Source of the DNA: Topomyia yanbarensis
Taxonomy: Eukaryota; Arthropoda; Insecta; Diptera; Culicidae
Reading direction: 5' to 3'
DNA: 64,000 nt
NCBI RefSeq assembly: GCF_030247195.1
Contig: NC_080672.1
Location: 348,624,413 to 348,688,412 of the forward strand
The translations under genes were made by a program, and so were the position numbers. Numbering within the stretch: position 1 is the first letter of the stretch; each line of letters opens with the position of its first letter. Shown in pieces: positions 36,485 through 48,010 of this stretch. The notes beneath the pieces were generated by a model. That model did not search any database, had not been told where the DNA came from, and saw nothing but the letters and a program-made list of their open reading frames with translations.

Positions 36485-36990
36485 ATAATTCTTACGTATA
36501 GTTTAAGCACAACCAATTAACATCGAATGTTACATATTGAATCAAATCTTCTTGGTTATCAGGTCATTTCATTTGTAGTAGGTGATCGAATAGGATTAAA
36601 CTTATTTGAGAAGTTCTGAAGAAAGAAGACAGAAAAAAATTGTAAAAAAATTTTTGTATGGTAAAATAACCAAATTTTATTGTGTGTGGTAAAAATCAAA
36701 TTTTAGACAATATAATCACACTTCATGTATAGACCAAGCTTTCTAGTTAGCCATTATTGTAACTTTCCTAAACTACGCATACAAATGTAGCAAACGCAGT
36801 GCTCTTAATCATATATCGAAACTATAATTATACAAGAATTGAAAACAATTTTATATATATGCGTTTTTGCAACGGTTTTTCGAGTGGCAGTTTATTCATT
36901 CATAAATAGGCTTTGTAGTATGTACCTATTAGTAGAATCAAAATAGGATGGGCTGAGTGGAAATGAATCACGCGAAGTGGAAATGAGTCA
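36485..36990 (-). mobile_element. element V, short internally deleted copy
   Basis: 36500-36840 is the reverse complement of about 55420-55780 (shared ATATATGATTAAGA, GAAAGTTACAATAAT, CTAGAAAGCTTG and ATGACCTGATAA). 36860-36985 is the reverse complement of about 52520-52640 (shared TACATACTACAAAGCC and AAAACCGTTGCAAAA). It joins the two ends of the long copy and lacks its middle, as MITE-type deletion derivatives do. Confidence 0.75.
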
Positions 36991-37079
36991 ATGAATTGAT
37001 CGAACGTAAATAATGATTGCTTTCATGCAGGTTACGCATGCAACCGCTAACAAACAGGGATGCCACATTGAAATTTGTG

Positions 37080-37280
37080 TTTTGGTCAAAAATATCTTTT
37101 TACCATCTGTGATATCAAAAACAGGAAAATCTGTGAAAAATCACAATATTTCCAAAAATCTGTGAAAATCTATGAAATTTTCATCAAATTTCCAAAAACC
37201 TGCCATCTGTGAAAAAGAATCTCCGATCGAAAATTGTGAAAAAATCTGTGACATAACAGAAAAGTCTGTGAATATGCTAA
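37080..37280. repeat. degenerate (CTGTGAAAA)n patch
   Basis: ATCTGTGAAAA/ATCTGTGATA-like words recur at least eight times in about 200 bp with irregular spacing. Non-coding. Confidence 0.5.
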
Positions 37281-37532
37281 CCCTGCTAACAAATTAGAAA
37301 TACCTATCTACATATTCGCCTCAAACATTGAACCCAAGCGCACAAAGCAAAATGCGTCAAAAATGATGATGATGAGTAGAGCGAAAGAGACAACTAATAA
37401 CACTACACTATGGTAACCGTGTTTGCAAATGGAGCTCGAATGTACAAGCGATTTTGTGTACAATTGTGTTCGAGATTGTACATAAAAGTATGCTACAAAA
37501 AACGAGCACAACACAAAAGAAAGTGTTTGAAT

Positions 37533-37680
37533 GGACAAGCTCAGTCGCGTGTTGGACGGTACTGGTTAGCGTGTCTCCACAGCCAGTGCAACGGACTTCT
37601 AATTCAGCTACACTGGCTGTGAAAACACACAGCGCCGTGATCTGCTCCGTCTGCCGTTCAACAGGCAACTGAGCTTGTTC
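37533..37680. repeat. imperfect hairpin, arms about 70 bp
   Basis: ACAAGCTCAGT...CCACAGCCAGTGCAA is matched in inverse by CACTGGCTGTG...ACTGAGCTTGT. Arms are imperfect in the middle. It stands out by a higher GC content than its surroundings. It could be a foldback element or encode a structured RNA; nothing else supports the latter. Confidence 0.5.
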
Positions 37681-38105
37681 GGCCAAATCAGTTCATTAAA
37701 TAGTCAATGATGACATCAGCGTAGCGCGCTAGGTACACAAATCTGTCGTGCCGGACTTGGGATGCGCTATCTTCTGTGTGTAAATGCGCGATATTTTGAC
37801 TAGGTTGACATTATTTAAATTTTTAATGCCATGATATCAAACATCTTTGAAAAACAAATGAAATAGATCCTGCTGGTACTGAAGAGAGTCCCGCGCTATA
37901 TAATTTTAAAACCAATAACTATTTGAGTACTACAACATATGTTTACATTTGTTATTTTACAAATATATTAAATTGTTCATTATCTCGATGTATAAATAAA
38001 CAGTACCAAATATTTTGTACACTTTCATTGAACCAACAAAACACACTTGAAATCACACAAACCAAGTTCATACAAAATGCAGAAGACGTATTGATTTAGA
38101 TGTCA
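37681..38105. other. 3' flank of CRAL-TRIO gene 3
   Basis: AT-rich, no gene. No canonical AATAAA was found on the minus strand in the first 130 nt after the gene 3 stop codon. Confidence 0.4.
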
Positions 38106-39157
38106 CTAATCAACTTGAAGTTTCCGGAAGGATCCGATAGCTCCATCCTCCAGCCTTCCCGAATAATTTGTCCAGATATCGTTCGGATTGTCAACCAGCT
38201 CGATTTCCATATCATTCATCGCAAGCAATCGCGGTCGCATCTTCCGACACAATTTCTTATAGTTGGCAGTCAATTCGGCCATGGGTAGTTCTCCACCAAA
38301 CTCCTTCGGCAGCAGTGATTTATCCATCTTAGAGTGCAGATCCTCCAACGATGGGTGACACTGAAAGTAGCACAATTTGTATAGCACTTGCCAGTAAGTT
38401 AAAAACTTCAATCACCTACAAACACTCTACTGCGAATCTTCTCACTCATCAGCTGCAGTATCAGATTGGCGATGGTCCGGAAAACCGCCGGTGTGTTAAT
38501 AAAATGCAGCTCTTTGATCCGTGCTGCGGCAGCCGTGTTCACCAAATCCGTCAACGTTCGAATGTCCTGAACGGTGATCATTCCTAGCACTCTCTTATCA
38601 GTCTTTTCCATGTCGAAAATCCACACACATCCGGCGCATGAGATTTCCTGCGTTTCATAATAGATCTCCCCCATCATGTGAATCAGCTGGATAGGGCTGA
38701 TAATAGTATGTTTGGCAGGATTAAATTTAGACGAGCAGATGAAAAAAACTACACGTCCCTTCGAGTCCAGCCGTGGCAGCGGAAACAAATACGACGTGTC
38801 AACCAGATCCGCGAGGGCTGGATCGTCTATATCGAAATTGTTGAACCACTGTCTATGCTTTGTTCTGGCTGTTAGAAAGGATTCCAATGTTTTTGCTGCG
38901 TTAATGAAGGAGTACTTTTTAGCTCGCAGGAATCGCAACAAGAATGGGGCATCCGTTCTGCAACGTTTAATGTGCGGATGTTTTGCTATCCATTCTCGCA
39001 ACTGTTGAATACTTTGCTCCCGAATGAATTCGTCCTCGCCCAGTTCCTTGGCGATGTTTTGAAAAAAATCACTCATTTCGAGCATCGCGTCATCATAAAT
39101 TTCTGGCACTTTGTCAGCACTGGGTACCTTATAATTAAATCCCACTCCTTCCGTCAT
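38106..39157 (-). CDS. CRAL-TRIO (alpha-tocopherol-transfer/retinaldehyde-binding-like) protein, gene 3
   Basis: Exon 1 is 38420-39157 and exon 2 is 38106-38360, with a 59-bp intron (donor GTAGGTGA, acceptor CTACTTTCAG) in phase 0 after RSRVF; 330 aa, beginning MTEGVGFNYKVP at 39157. CRAL-TRIO-N is at about residues 45-95 (FLLRFLRAKKYS). The domain core includes AGCVWIFDME, KELHFINTPAVF and LLPKEFGG, and the end is GAIGSFRKLQVD. It is the most divergent of the three in the pocket region: DSKGRVVFFICSSKFNP replaces the DSKGRTLIF/MF form, and the stretch 150-200 is less hydrophobic and more charged, which may mean a different ligand. The frame is intact. Confidence 0.93.
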
Positions 39158-39222
39158 GGCACACTACTATATTTACTGCAGCGGATATTTCCGACCCAAT
39201 CACGTTGCACTACCGGATTCTG

Positions 39223-39257
39223 ACTGAGCTCGTTCTGTGGCTTGGACCAAATATTTA
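39223..39257 (-). promoter_or_regulatory. core promoter of CRAL-TRIO gene 3
   Basis: On the minus strand TAAATATT (from 39257) lies 32 nt upstream of the initiator A in TCAGTC (39227-39222). Predicted start near 39225, leaving a 68-nt leader before the ATG at 39157. Confidence 0.6.
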
Positions 39258-40190
39258 TTGGTTCTGTGCTGATCCGCGGATTCGAAGGCATTCATGGTAA
39301 AGTTGCAATTTGGTTGATTTTATTGTCGAAGTTTTGCAAAGTTGTTTCCTACATATTTATAGTCTTCAGGGTCACGAATGTCCGTCTGCAATAATTGTAT
39401 CGGTTTCAGTGCTGGTCTGTTTTCATTTGCGGTGATTGTACCCCGGCATAGGGAGCATTCTTGTGTTCCTTTCCCTTCACGTTATCACTATACCAGGGTG
39501 ACCTCGCTTATCAGGCTGCATAGAATTTTTTTATTCGCGAACTGTTTATTGGCAGATTGTAAATCTGGTTATGGATTATATATGGTATCAATCACAGATG
39601 ATGAAATAGGTTTATTGGTAACTATACAATTACAAGCACCATAATTTGGATCACATAAACACTACCCATGTGGATCAATACGCGGATTGTTACATTACAT
39701 TCAGACGAGCATTTCAACTTCAAAATCCCTGAATATAAATATATTTATTATACAATTACCTAAAAGTATGCTCCAGTCGTGAGATTTTCTTCAAGTATGT
39801 AATTTTGTGTACGCTTTGTTATTTGGGAGTTAACAATAAATTAAGCATGAACTGTAACGTAAGATGGTTTTGGAAGCAGCTCTTTGCAAAGTTGGAAAAG
39901 TCATATTTCTCAAGCTTCAGGATAAAAATATAAAACAAAATTTCGAGTGAGATGAAAATCAATGTATTGACTTGTATAAATGCAAAAATGTTCGGACCGC
40001 TACGTTATACAAAAAGACTGTTACGTTACATGTTCACATCTACAGTTGGATTAAGCACTGAAATGACTTTAATTGTTAAACTTAAGCACCCTAGAACTAC
40101 ACTTCTAAATATAGAATACTAGCTAATACCCACCGCACGTAGCTGCTTTTAACTTTTAACTTTTACTTTTAATGAAATAGGAGTAAAACA
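39258..40190. other. intergenic, nothing recognised
   Basis: Upstream flank of gene 3 and AT-rich DNA. No element ends or domains read. Confidence 0.4.
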
Positions 40191-40199
40191 AAATTTGTT

Positions 40200-43100
40200 C
40201 CGAAGTGCAATCACGGAAAAAATCTATTCATAAATTCATGAACAAAAGATCACGATTCTGTGAACTCAATGATTTACGAAAACCCTGATCAAGTTCCTTA
40301 ACTTGCGAAAATGAACCTCGTTTTCATGAAACTATTTGTGTTTCCAAAAAACATCCAAATTACATTCGAATGTTTGGTTGGGTTACATGTTGTTGTTCCC
40401 TGGACATGCCTAGTTTTTTTATGATTCTTGATCATAATTTGGGAACAGTCAAACGATGTTCATGATTTCAGGACCTTTTTTGCAATTTTTGTGATTTCTC
40501 ATCACGTTACCGTGACATTTTATTCATGAGTTTACTATCAGATTTTTCTGTCCGAGTGGCGGGATTTATGTTCATGATTGCAGGGTTTTAATCGCGAATT
40601 TCGTAATTTCTATTCAATTATCGTTATATTTTAGTCATTAGTAAAGCGATTCATGGTCAAAATCTCAGGACCTTGGTCGCGATTTTGTTATTGTGATTTA
40701 TGTTCATGGTTTCAGGAACTTTATTATGGTTTTCGTAATTTCTATTCATGTTGTCGTGATGTTTTAGTCACGGGCAGAGATTTATGTTTATTTGTGTTCA
40801 TTTCGGGATCTTGGTCACGATTTTTTACATTTTTGTCACGAGTTGCGTGATTTATGGTCATGATTTCAGGATCTTAGTCACGATTTTCGTAATTTCTGTT
40901 CGTGTTATCGTAATATTGTAACTGTAACTGTATTGTAACTCATGTTCATGACATCAGCAGTTTTATTCTGTGAACTATATCACGAACACGATTTGTGGTG
41001 CTCAACGGAGTTCTCGTTTTCTATCACACAGAACCTTATCAAATAAATAACGATGTTCGAGGTTGTTATAGTGTTCTTATACTTACTGCTCGCACCTATT
41101 ATTGGTCGCTAGCAGCTCGATATTTCATGAAAAAGTACATGGAACAAAAATGAATCCACGAATAATACCCCAAATTTTTTTGAAAGAGTTCACGTGAAAA
41201 TTTCATTACAATATTGCATGAACTTGAAAATGATAAGGAATATATTCTAAATATTACAAGCACACACAATATATCGTAAATCATGTAGTAGAAAACATGA
41301 ACTAATTTACGAATCCATGAATAATATTTCATGAATGGTCAGACGTGCCTATTGTACTAGGAATCGTGAACCAGTTCATGAATAAAGTAATATTTTATGA
41401 TTTCGTGAACTATTTCATGATGACGAATGGTAAGTTGTGACTATTGTACCAGGTATCATGAACCAGTTCACGAATGCATGAAAAATATTTCATGACTTTG
41501 TGAACTATTTAATGAACACGGATATTGGATCCTTAATAATATATTAGGAATCTTGTGCCAGTTCACGAATACATGAGTAATATTTGATGATTTTGTGAAC
41601 TATTTCACGAACATGAATGGCAAGTCGCGACTAGTTCACGTATACATGAATAATATTTTATAATTTTGTGATTTGTTTCAAGGGCACGCATAGTCAGTCG
41701 TGACTATCAAGCTAAGAAACATGAACAAGTTCACGAATACATGAATAACACGGTGCTAGGTTATAGATCTCGTAAAATACAACACAAAACCACGTCTGAT
41801 CAAAATTTTCATTTATAGCAAAAAAGAACATTTTTCAGGGCTTTCAGCACGAAAATTTTTTCTACGCGATCATTGTTCAAAAGATTTTAAGCGTTTTGGA
41901 AAGAAATAGAAATTACCTTTCCAACGGTATGCTATATTTTGTACTTTTGTTAAAAGTACTGTGCGGTTTTGGAACAATAATATGAAAGTAGCCATTATTT
42001 TGCAATTTTTTCATTAAAAATATGAAAATTGCTCTATATATTTATTAGGAAGCGTCTTTGTTTAAATAAAAATTTAGGAGAAAATTAAATTCCGCATCCA
42101 AAGACCTATTTATGATCAAAATTGGTTTTTCGTATAAGAAATCTGCTCGCATGAACTTTTAAGGGGACATTCTCATATAAAATTTAAAAAAATTTTTTTT
42201 TGCTCATCTCAGAACATCTACATTCAATAATATGTGTGTGAACTTTGAGCTTGAATTTAGAAAAAAAAAAATAACGGAAGGTATACTTATAGCATCTTAT
42301 ATTGCGAAACAATACCTCACTAACCCCTTATGGGTTCATGCGAGCAAGATTCTAACTTTATCGATTTTGTTGGCTATTTTCGGCAAATTTGAGACTAAGA
42401 GAAACGAAAGCAGTGAAATTGAAAGACGGATAGGTAATCAGTTATAAACTTAGAACGGAAAACTAGAACTAGGCAGGCTCATATGGGCATGATCGAAAGG
42501 AAATGTGAAGAATTCTTTGCCTTCTGCAGAGTAGGAGTTGGGCGTTGCACCCAAGTCTACCGCATGGTCTATGGTAGAACATAACTCATCATCATGTTTT
42601 ACCGCCGACGCCGGTCTCTCTAAAATTTTATTAAATCAAAAACGCTTCTTTAGAAGAATCTTGAGTATTTTTTATAATTTTCAAGGAAAAATCGCAAAAT
42701 TATGGTTGTTTTCATACTGTTGACCCACAACAGCTAAGTATCTTTGACAAAAGAACTTAATATAGCATACCGTTGGAGAGGTCATTTTTTCTTCTTTTCA
42801 GAACAACCCAAAAATTACAAATCGGTTGAAAAGTAACCGCTTAGAAATTTATTCAATGCCGATAGTCCCGAAAATAGTTTTTTGGCCATAAATCAAGACT
42901 TTGAATGTATACAACATTTTAAAAAAATTGTCTTAAGTTGCATTTGGCGAGATCTACAACCTATACTAGGTCACTTGAAAAGTACAAAATTACTGTAGCA
43001 CCGTGTAATGTTTCATGATTTTATAAACTAATGTACGAAAACGGATATTGGATCGTGACTAACATATTAGAAATCATGAATTAGTTCACGACGATTGAAT

Positions 43101-43440
43101 GAATTCATGAATAAAATTCGTGAAATAGTTCACGAGAAAATTTCCAGCATATTTTGATTTTATCAACAATTGTTCCTAAACCTATGAATAGCATCATGAC
43201 TCAACCTTTGCTTTAATGAATAAAGCTCATAAAGCTGTGAACTAGTTCACGTACAGAAAATCGATTTGGTACTGACATGGCGGAAACCGTAAATGAAACA
43301 AAAACAAATATTTTCACTAATAAAAGCCATTGAACACATGATTTTTGTTCATAGTACTGTTTTCGTAACGTAAAAACGTGATTGTTCCAGAATTTATGGT
43401 ACTTTATTCACGATTTGGGAACAATTTTTTCCGTGATAAT
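40200..43440. repeat. degenerate tandem repeat rich in TCATGAA/GTGAACT words, interrupted
   Basis: Clearest at 41300-41748, where units of about 105 bp contain in order ATGAACCAGTTCACGAAT, ACATGAATAATATTT and TTTGTGAACTATTTCA. Flanking parts (40200-41100 and 43007-43440) are more diverged and show the words in both orientations, so single strands could fold extensively. The array is split at 41749-43006 by a TIR element. Confidence 0.65.
41749..43006. mobile_element. 1.26-kb TIR element with TAA target duplication
   Basis: Ends CACGGTGCTA and TAGCACCGTG, flanked by TAA at 41746-41748 and 43007-43009. Inverted homology continues inside: GTTATAGATCTCGTAAAATA against the inverse of the 42950 region, and TCCAACGGTATGCTATATT at 41932 against its inverse at 42757. 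The arms are thus about 230 bp but diverged. The 71-codon frame at 42232-42447 shows no transposase motif. A 3-bp TAA duplication is what PIF/Harbinger elements make, so this is probably a non-autonomous member. Confidence 0.7.
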
Positions 43441-46400
43441 AATTAATTATTTAGTATATCCCTCCCCTAGGTTTATGGGTTTGACGGTATTGCAAACATT
43501 ATCAAGCATATTTCGTGCATCAGTGCTACAGAAGCTCTACCAGACAATTTGTTTAAGATGGTTATTGCATTAAGCTTCGATAGTGGTGTTTTGAGGAGAC
43601 CGCGAGGGTTTATGGTTCTTTTTTAAGTTTTGTGTTTTTTAATACTCTGCATCATCCCTAACTAACGATCAACCATTAATCTGAGCACGCTGGCGTGCCT
43701 GACTGACGGGTCAATGTGGATTGACTGTTGCCGTGTTTACAAACATTGCTTCACACTTTAATGACAGTGTTGGTGGACACGGCGTGCAGTGGAAGGCATT
43801 GTGTGTCGATTTATCGATCGACTTCGTCATCGTGCACAGGCCAATTAAAGAAATATCTAAGTAGAAACCTATTAGTGCTAATTACGCAAACATTGTAGCT
43901 TCTAGTCCTACTGCACAATTGTTATGTGCTAGTCGTACATCTATATTTGTATGTGTTCGTCTGAGTGTTTGTGAAAGCTGTGTCAGGAAATGGATGCAGA
44001 ACTGGCCTATATGATGGAATAGTGGGTAATCCTTCCTAGGATTCGTTGGTCACTTTTTCCGGTATTCAATTCGTGCATTCGTTTCGACTCCGGGAACATC
44101 GGATTCGATAAATTAAGGTACCGAAGCACATGAATCATCCATACCCGGTCAGCATAGCATGGAAAAATTCCAACAGAATACATTTGTCGTTAATGGTAAA
44201 CTAATATCATTTGAATACCGCAGCGAATATGATGTTAAGTATCTGTAAGATAGTCTTATGAATGAATGAATGAAAGAATTTTTTTAACCTATTCCGGACA
44301 AACCCATGGCTATGGAAAACCAACAGAACACTATAGTTATGTGAAATTTTAAGTATAAGTTCGCTACAGATTTGCCTTTAATGTCATTCGAAGTTAGGTA
44401 TCTGAAGACGACGGACGTAGCATTTTTTCGGGAGACTTTGGGAAATCAATAGACCCTAGGTATTTAATGGTGACGGTGGGAGAATTGTTCTGGAAGACTG
44501 TATGTGTACCCCCAAAATCCGACGGGTAGGTTTCTATTACTTTTGGGTCTATTGTCTTTTAGGTAACAGACCACACAATTGCGCATTGCGATATGAAACC
44601 AGTATTACCGTAAACCAGTATTACCGATATGAAACCAGTATTACCGAATGACGAATTTCGGTATGTGCATCACACAACCAAATACTTTTGCAGTATGTGT
44701 CAATCTCAGCTGTGTTCGTATGTAGGATAATTCGATCGATTTCTATGATGGTATTAGTATCCAAACCAACCGGAATTTCTGCTGGAATTTAGGCTGGAAT
44801 CTGTCCCAATAGAAGCTTGCAAGACATCACGCTTGACTAGGGGTCAATCCGGCGCAAGCTTAGTCCGTTAACTTAGTGTTAAGTTAATGTCGGATTCGGA
44901 TGAGACGAAGTTCAAACGAAAATTCCATAAGTAATTTAGTTATAGGTTTTGGGGCATTTCTCGCGGAAAGATGGTTTTAAACAATTTTCTCCTTAATGGA
45001 GAAAATAGTTTTTACCAAAATTGTTCTCCACTAAGAAGAAATATAGCATAGTGCATCTGGCATTGGACTGCTAAGCCAAACCAATCAGTTCGATTTGATT
45101 AGTTCGCATTAGCTTAAAATGAGCTTTTTCTTGCGGGATCTCACGCTTGACTAAGGGTTTGCTCAGGAACACTAATTGTGTCTCCGTTTGTTGAAGCTAG
45201 CGTCAATCCGGCGCTAGCTTAGTCCGTTAACTAACTGTAACGTAAACTGAGATTAGGTCACATGTGCTTTCAAGTCCCTTAAAAGGAGAGTAAGAGAGAG
45301 ACAGAATGATGTTCGTGAATGAGACTTGTAAATATTTCAAAGTATTTTTTTTGAGTTGAACTAAACAGAAGGGAGTATACACTGTCTATGCTATGTTGGC
45401 GATTGTATTACCGTTGATAGCCCAAAAGCAGTGCATTAGGTCGATTACAATGCAGTCTCTATCAAACCATCCTTATAGCTTGCGAATTGTTTCGTTCGGA
45501 ATTCTCGTTATGGAGATATGGGTTAATGCGTCCCATTAAACAATACCATGGCAAAGTAATGGTTCAAACTACCGGAATACGTATTTAAATTCTTGGAAAA
45601 CAATGCGACAATTGAAAGAGTCCCTGGGCATATAAACGTCACCCGGAAAGGAACAAACTAATAAAAATTATTTGGCATCTCTGTCTGAATCAAGTAAAAG
45701 GAAACAGTTCATATTCAGAATCGCGTGAGAATGGTGTTTCAAACTAAACGAGCGAGCAGCCAAACTTCATAGCGTACGAAAAAGAGAAAAGGAAGTGATG
45801 CACTCCAAACAGAGGACGTCTGGAACGATTTGGAAACGAATGATTCACAAGAGATGGCAGGACCAAGTGATGTCAGTAATGTTACCGAACATGACAATTC
45901 GTTTTTGTGCCTGATTTGGAATCAGAATATGAAGAAAAAATAAAAGAGATTGTGGTTAAATTTAACTGGAAACTGGAAATTGTCGCTAGCTCCAAAAGAC
46001 GAAATCACGATTTGTATGTCTAGGCAAACCCCTAGCCATGTGTGATATCCCGCAAGAAAAGGAATTTTGATTAAGCTAATGAGAAACTTCCCGATGAGTA
46101 GATAGGGGAAAGTAGGCTAAGACGGACACTATGGGTAATATGGATGCTTTGCAATTCCTGAAACTGGAAAAATTCAGCTAAAATGTACTGATAGTATAAC
46201 ACTTTTAGAAGATTTCAAATGATTAATTAATGATTAATTAAGATAATGATATTACCTAATATGCGAATTCTCAGATATTTAAGCAAAACGATTTTCTCTC
46301 GAGATCACGCTAATGGATATAAGTTTTTGACGCAAGAAAGTAACAATTTGAAGCTGAAATCCGTTGATCTCGGGAAATATTTTTAACTTGACGTGATGTA

Positions 46401-46676
46401 CCGGTTATTGGTGATTGGTGAAAAAACAGTCGATCATAATGCAATAGTTATGCAATCGGTCAGAATTTCGACTTTCTAACCCCGAGGGGATGTCAGTTTT
46501 TACCCGGAAGATGAGCGTCCGGTATTCATAGAAGAGCAATAAAAATAGTAATTGTAATTGTTATAAAAGCGAGAAAAAAATGTGAGGGACATTTTAATTA
46601 AATAGAGAATTTGAGCTTTATTGTGGATACCAAACTTTATTTGATATTTGGCATTTGTTAAGGGGGCGTCTGATAC
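43441..46676. other. 3.2-kb stretch without a recognised gene
   Basis: GC-richer at 43680-44130, looking more like single-copy DNA; see the possible exon noted at 43990. ATTACCG-containing words are repeated in tandem at 44590-44650. A block (CTCACGCTTGACTA, then CAATCCGGCGC(A/T)AGCTTAGTCC, then GTTAACT) occurs at 44829-44885 and again at 45149-45235. The end near 46400-46500 may contain a very diverged R fragment. Confidence 0.4.
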
Positions 46677-46906
46677 TTTTCTTTTTTGTACACAATGAGT
46701 ATATAAATAGAACTTAACATTACACAAAAGATCCATTGTTGCCTTGCCTTCAAAATCGTGAAACAAAATAACTTTCGGTTTGAGCACTTTACGCTCAAAC
46801 CGAAAGTTATTTTGTTCCACGATTTTGAAGGCAAGGCAACAATGGATCTTTTGTGTAATGTTAAGTTCTATTTATATACTCATTGTGTACAAAAAAAAAG
46901 AAAATA
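46677..46906. repeat. near-perfect 230-bp palindrome, arms about 109 bp
   Basis: The sequence from 46677 to 46785 is repeated in inverse at 46793-46906 around a 7-nt spacer (ACTTTAC). One substitution (GTGAAAC against GTGGAAC) and a difference in the poly-T length are the only mismatches seen. Transcribed, it would fold into one long hairpin. It could be a foldback element, a recent inverted duplication, or a sequencing/assembly artefact. Confidence 0.9.
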
Positions 46907-47875
46907 TTTTTAGTCACGCTGAGCCACACATACGAGCGTTCCAAGAGTAAACCAAGGAGTTTTTATTCTCAGGTAATGCGATCCTCAAAAACGCCGATCA
47001 GCCATGTTGGTTTTAGAAACGACAGCTAACAACATTGTTTACTAGTTCTCTCCATATGTTTGCTTGGATTTCAGTGGGCAAACAAAGTTGTTCGCCGTCA
47101 TCTTTCTTCCCCGCAGTCTGTTGCACGCTTACCTCACTCCTAGTTACTGCCAAAGACGAATCACCTTAGAACTCTAAGCACCTTGGAGTAGACATCCAAC
47201 CTTTTCCACGCCCAGAAGCGCAGCAACGAACATGATAACTCTTAATAAAAGTGTCTTACACAGGAACTTCAATAAGATTGTAGTTACTCGATGAATAAAA
47301 AAATAGAAAAAAGTTTGAGATTCGCTTAACGAAAACCCAAAAATCTCATATTTTACTGTAAAATTTGTTCACTTTTCTTCAAAATAAAAGGAAAAAATCG
47401 GTTTCCGTGGTTCATCGACAGGCTACACACATTGTGTATTCTTATAAAAAAAATCAAGTGAATTCGTTAATTAGATTTTGAATTATCGTGTTCGCCAATT
47501 CGAAAAATGCGGATTCGAGAAAAACGCTATTAAAGTTGCAGGTAGATTGAAATCTGCGTGTGTTACAGCAAATAGGCGCGAGGAATGTATGGCTGTTTAA
47601 AACAAAAGAAGTTAAGCGTGGCCACCAGATTGCGGGGGACTATTCTAGAGGTTCGATACTAACAATTAGGCTAATAAAAAAGCCGATTTTTTGCCCACTA
47701 CACCAGTCGCCCCCTTAAAACAAACGTTCTTAAGGGAGTTGTCTACTTCATGTCCAATTCAAAAAAACGAGTTTTATTGCATGACACTATAAAATATTGA
47801 GGTGTATTTTCGAAGAAAGCAATAGAGCGTTAATTAGGAATGCGAACGCACGGACGAACGCATCCGTCTTCTTCT
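46907..47875. other. unassigned stretch
   Basis: No gene or element ends recognised. Confidence 0.35.
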
Positions 47876-48010
47876 ATGTTCGTTTCTTTGCTGGTGGTGC
47901 CGGTTGTTGGCTTGGAGACACTGGGCGCGATTGTTGCTGAGTAAATATTTGTTCTTGTCAGATCCGTAGATATTGTTTTTGTAGCCGTTTGTGGTTTGGC
48001 ATAAGGTAAA
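47876..48010 (-). pseudogene. fragment of LINE ORF1
   Basis: The minus strand reads TIAPSVSKPTTGTTSKETN, close to VSKPTTNTTNKESN in the ORF1 at 24.4 kb, with the same Thr-rich surroundings. Only about 45 codons remain, fused at 48011 to the I-clade LINE in the opposite orientation. Confidence 0.6.

Noticed and set aside
42232..42447. 71-codon frame as a Harbinger accessory protein
   Set aside because: Lies within the TIR element but has no Myb-like or nuclease motif; too short to support.
46500..46820. 106-codon minus-strand open frame
   Set aside because: Runs into the large palindrome and has no protein-like motifs.
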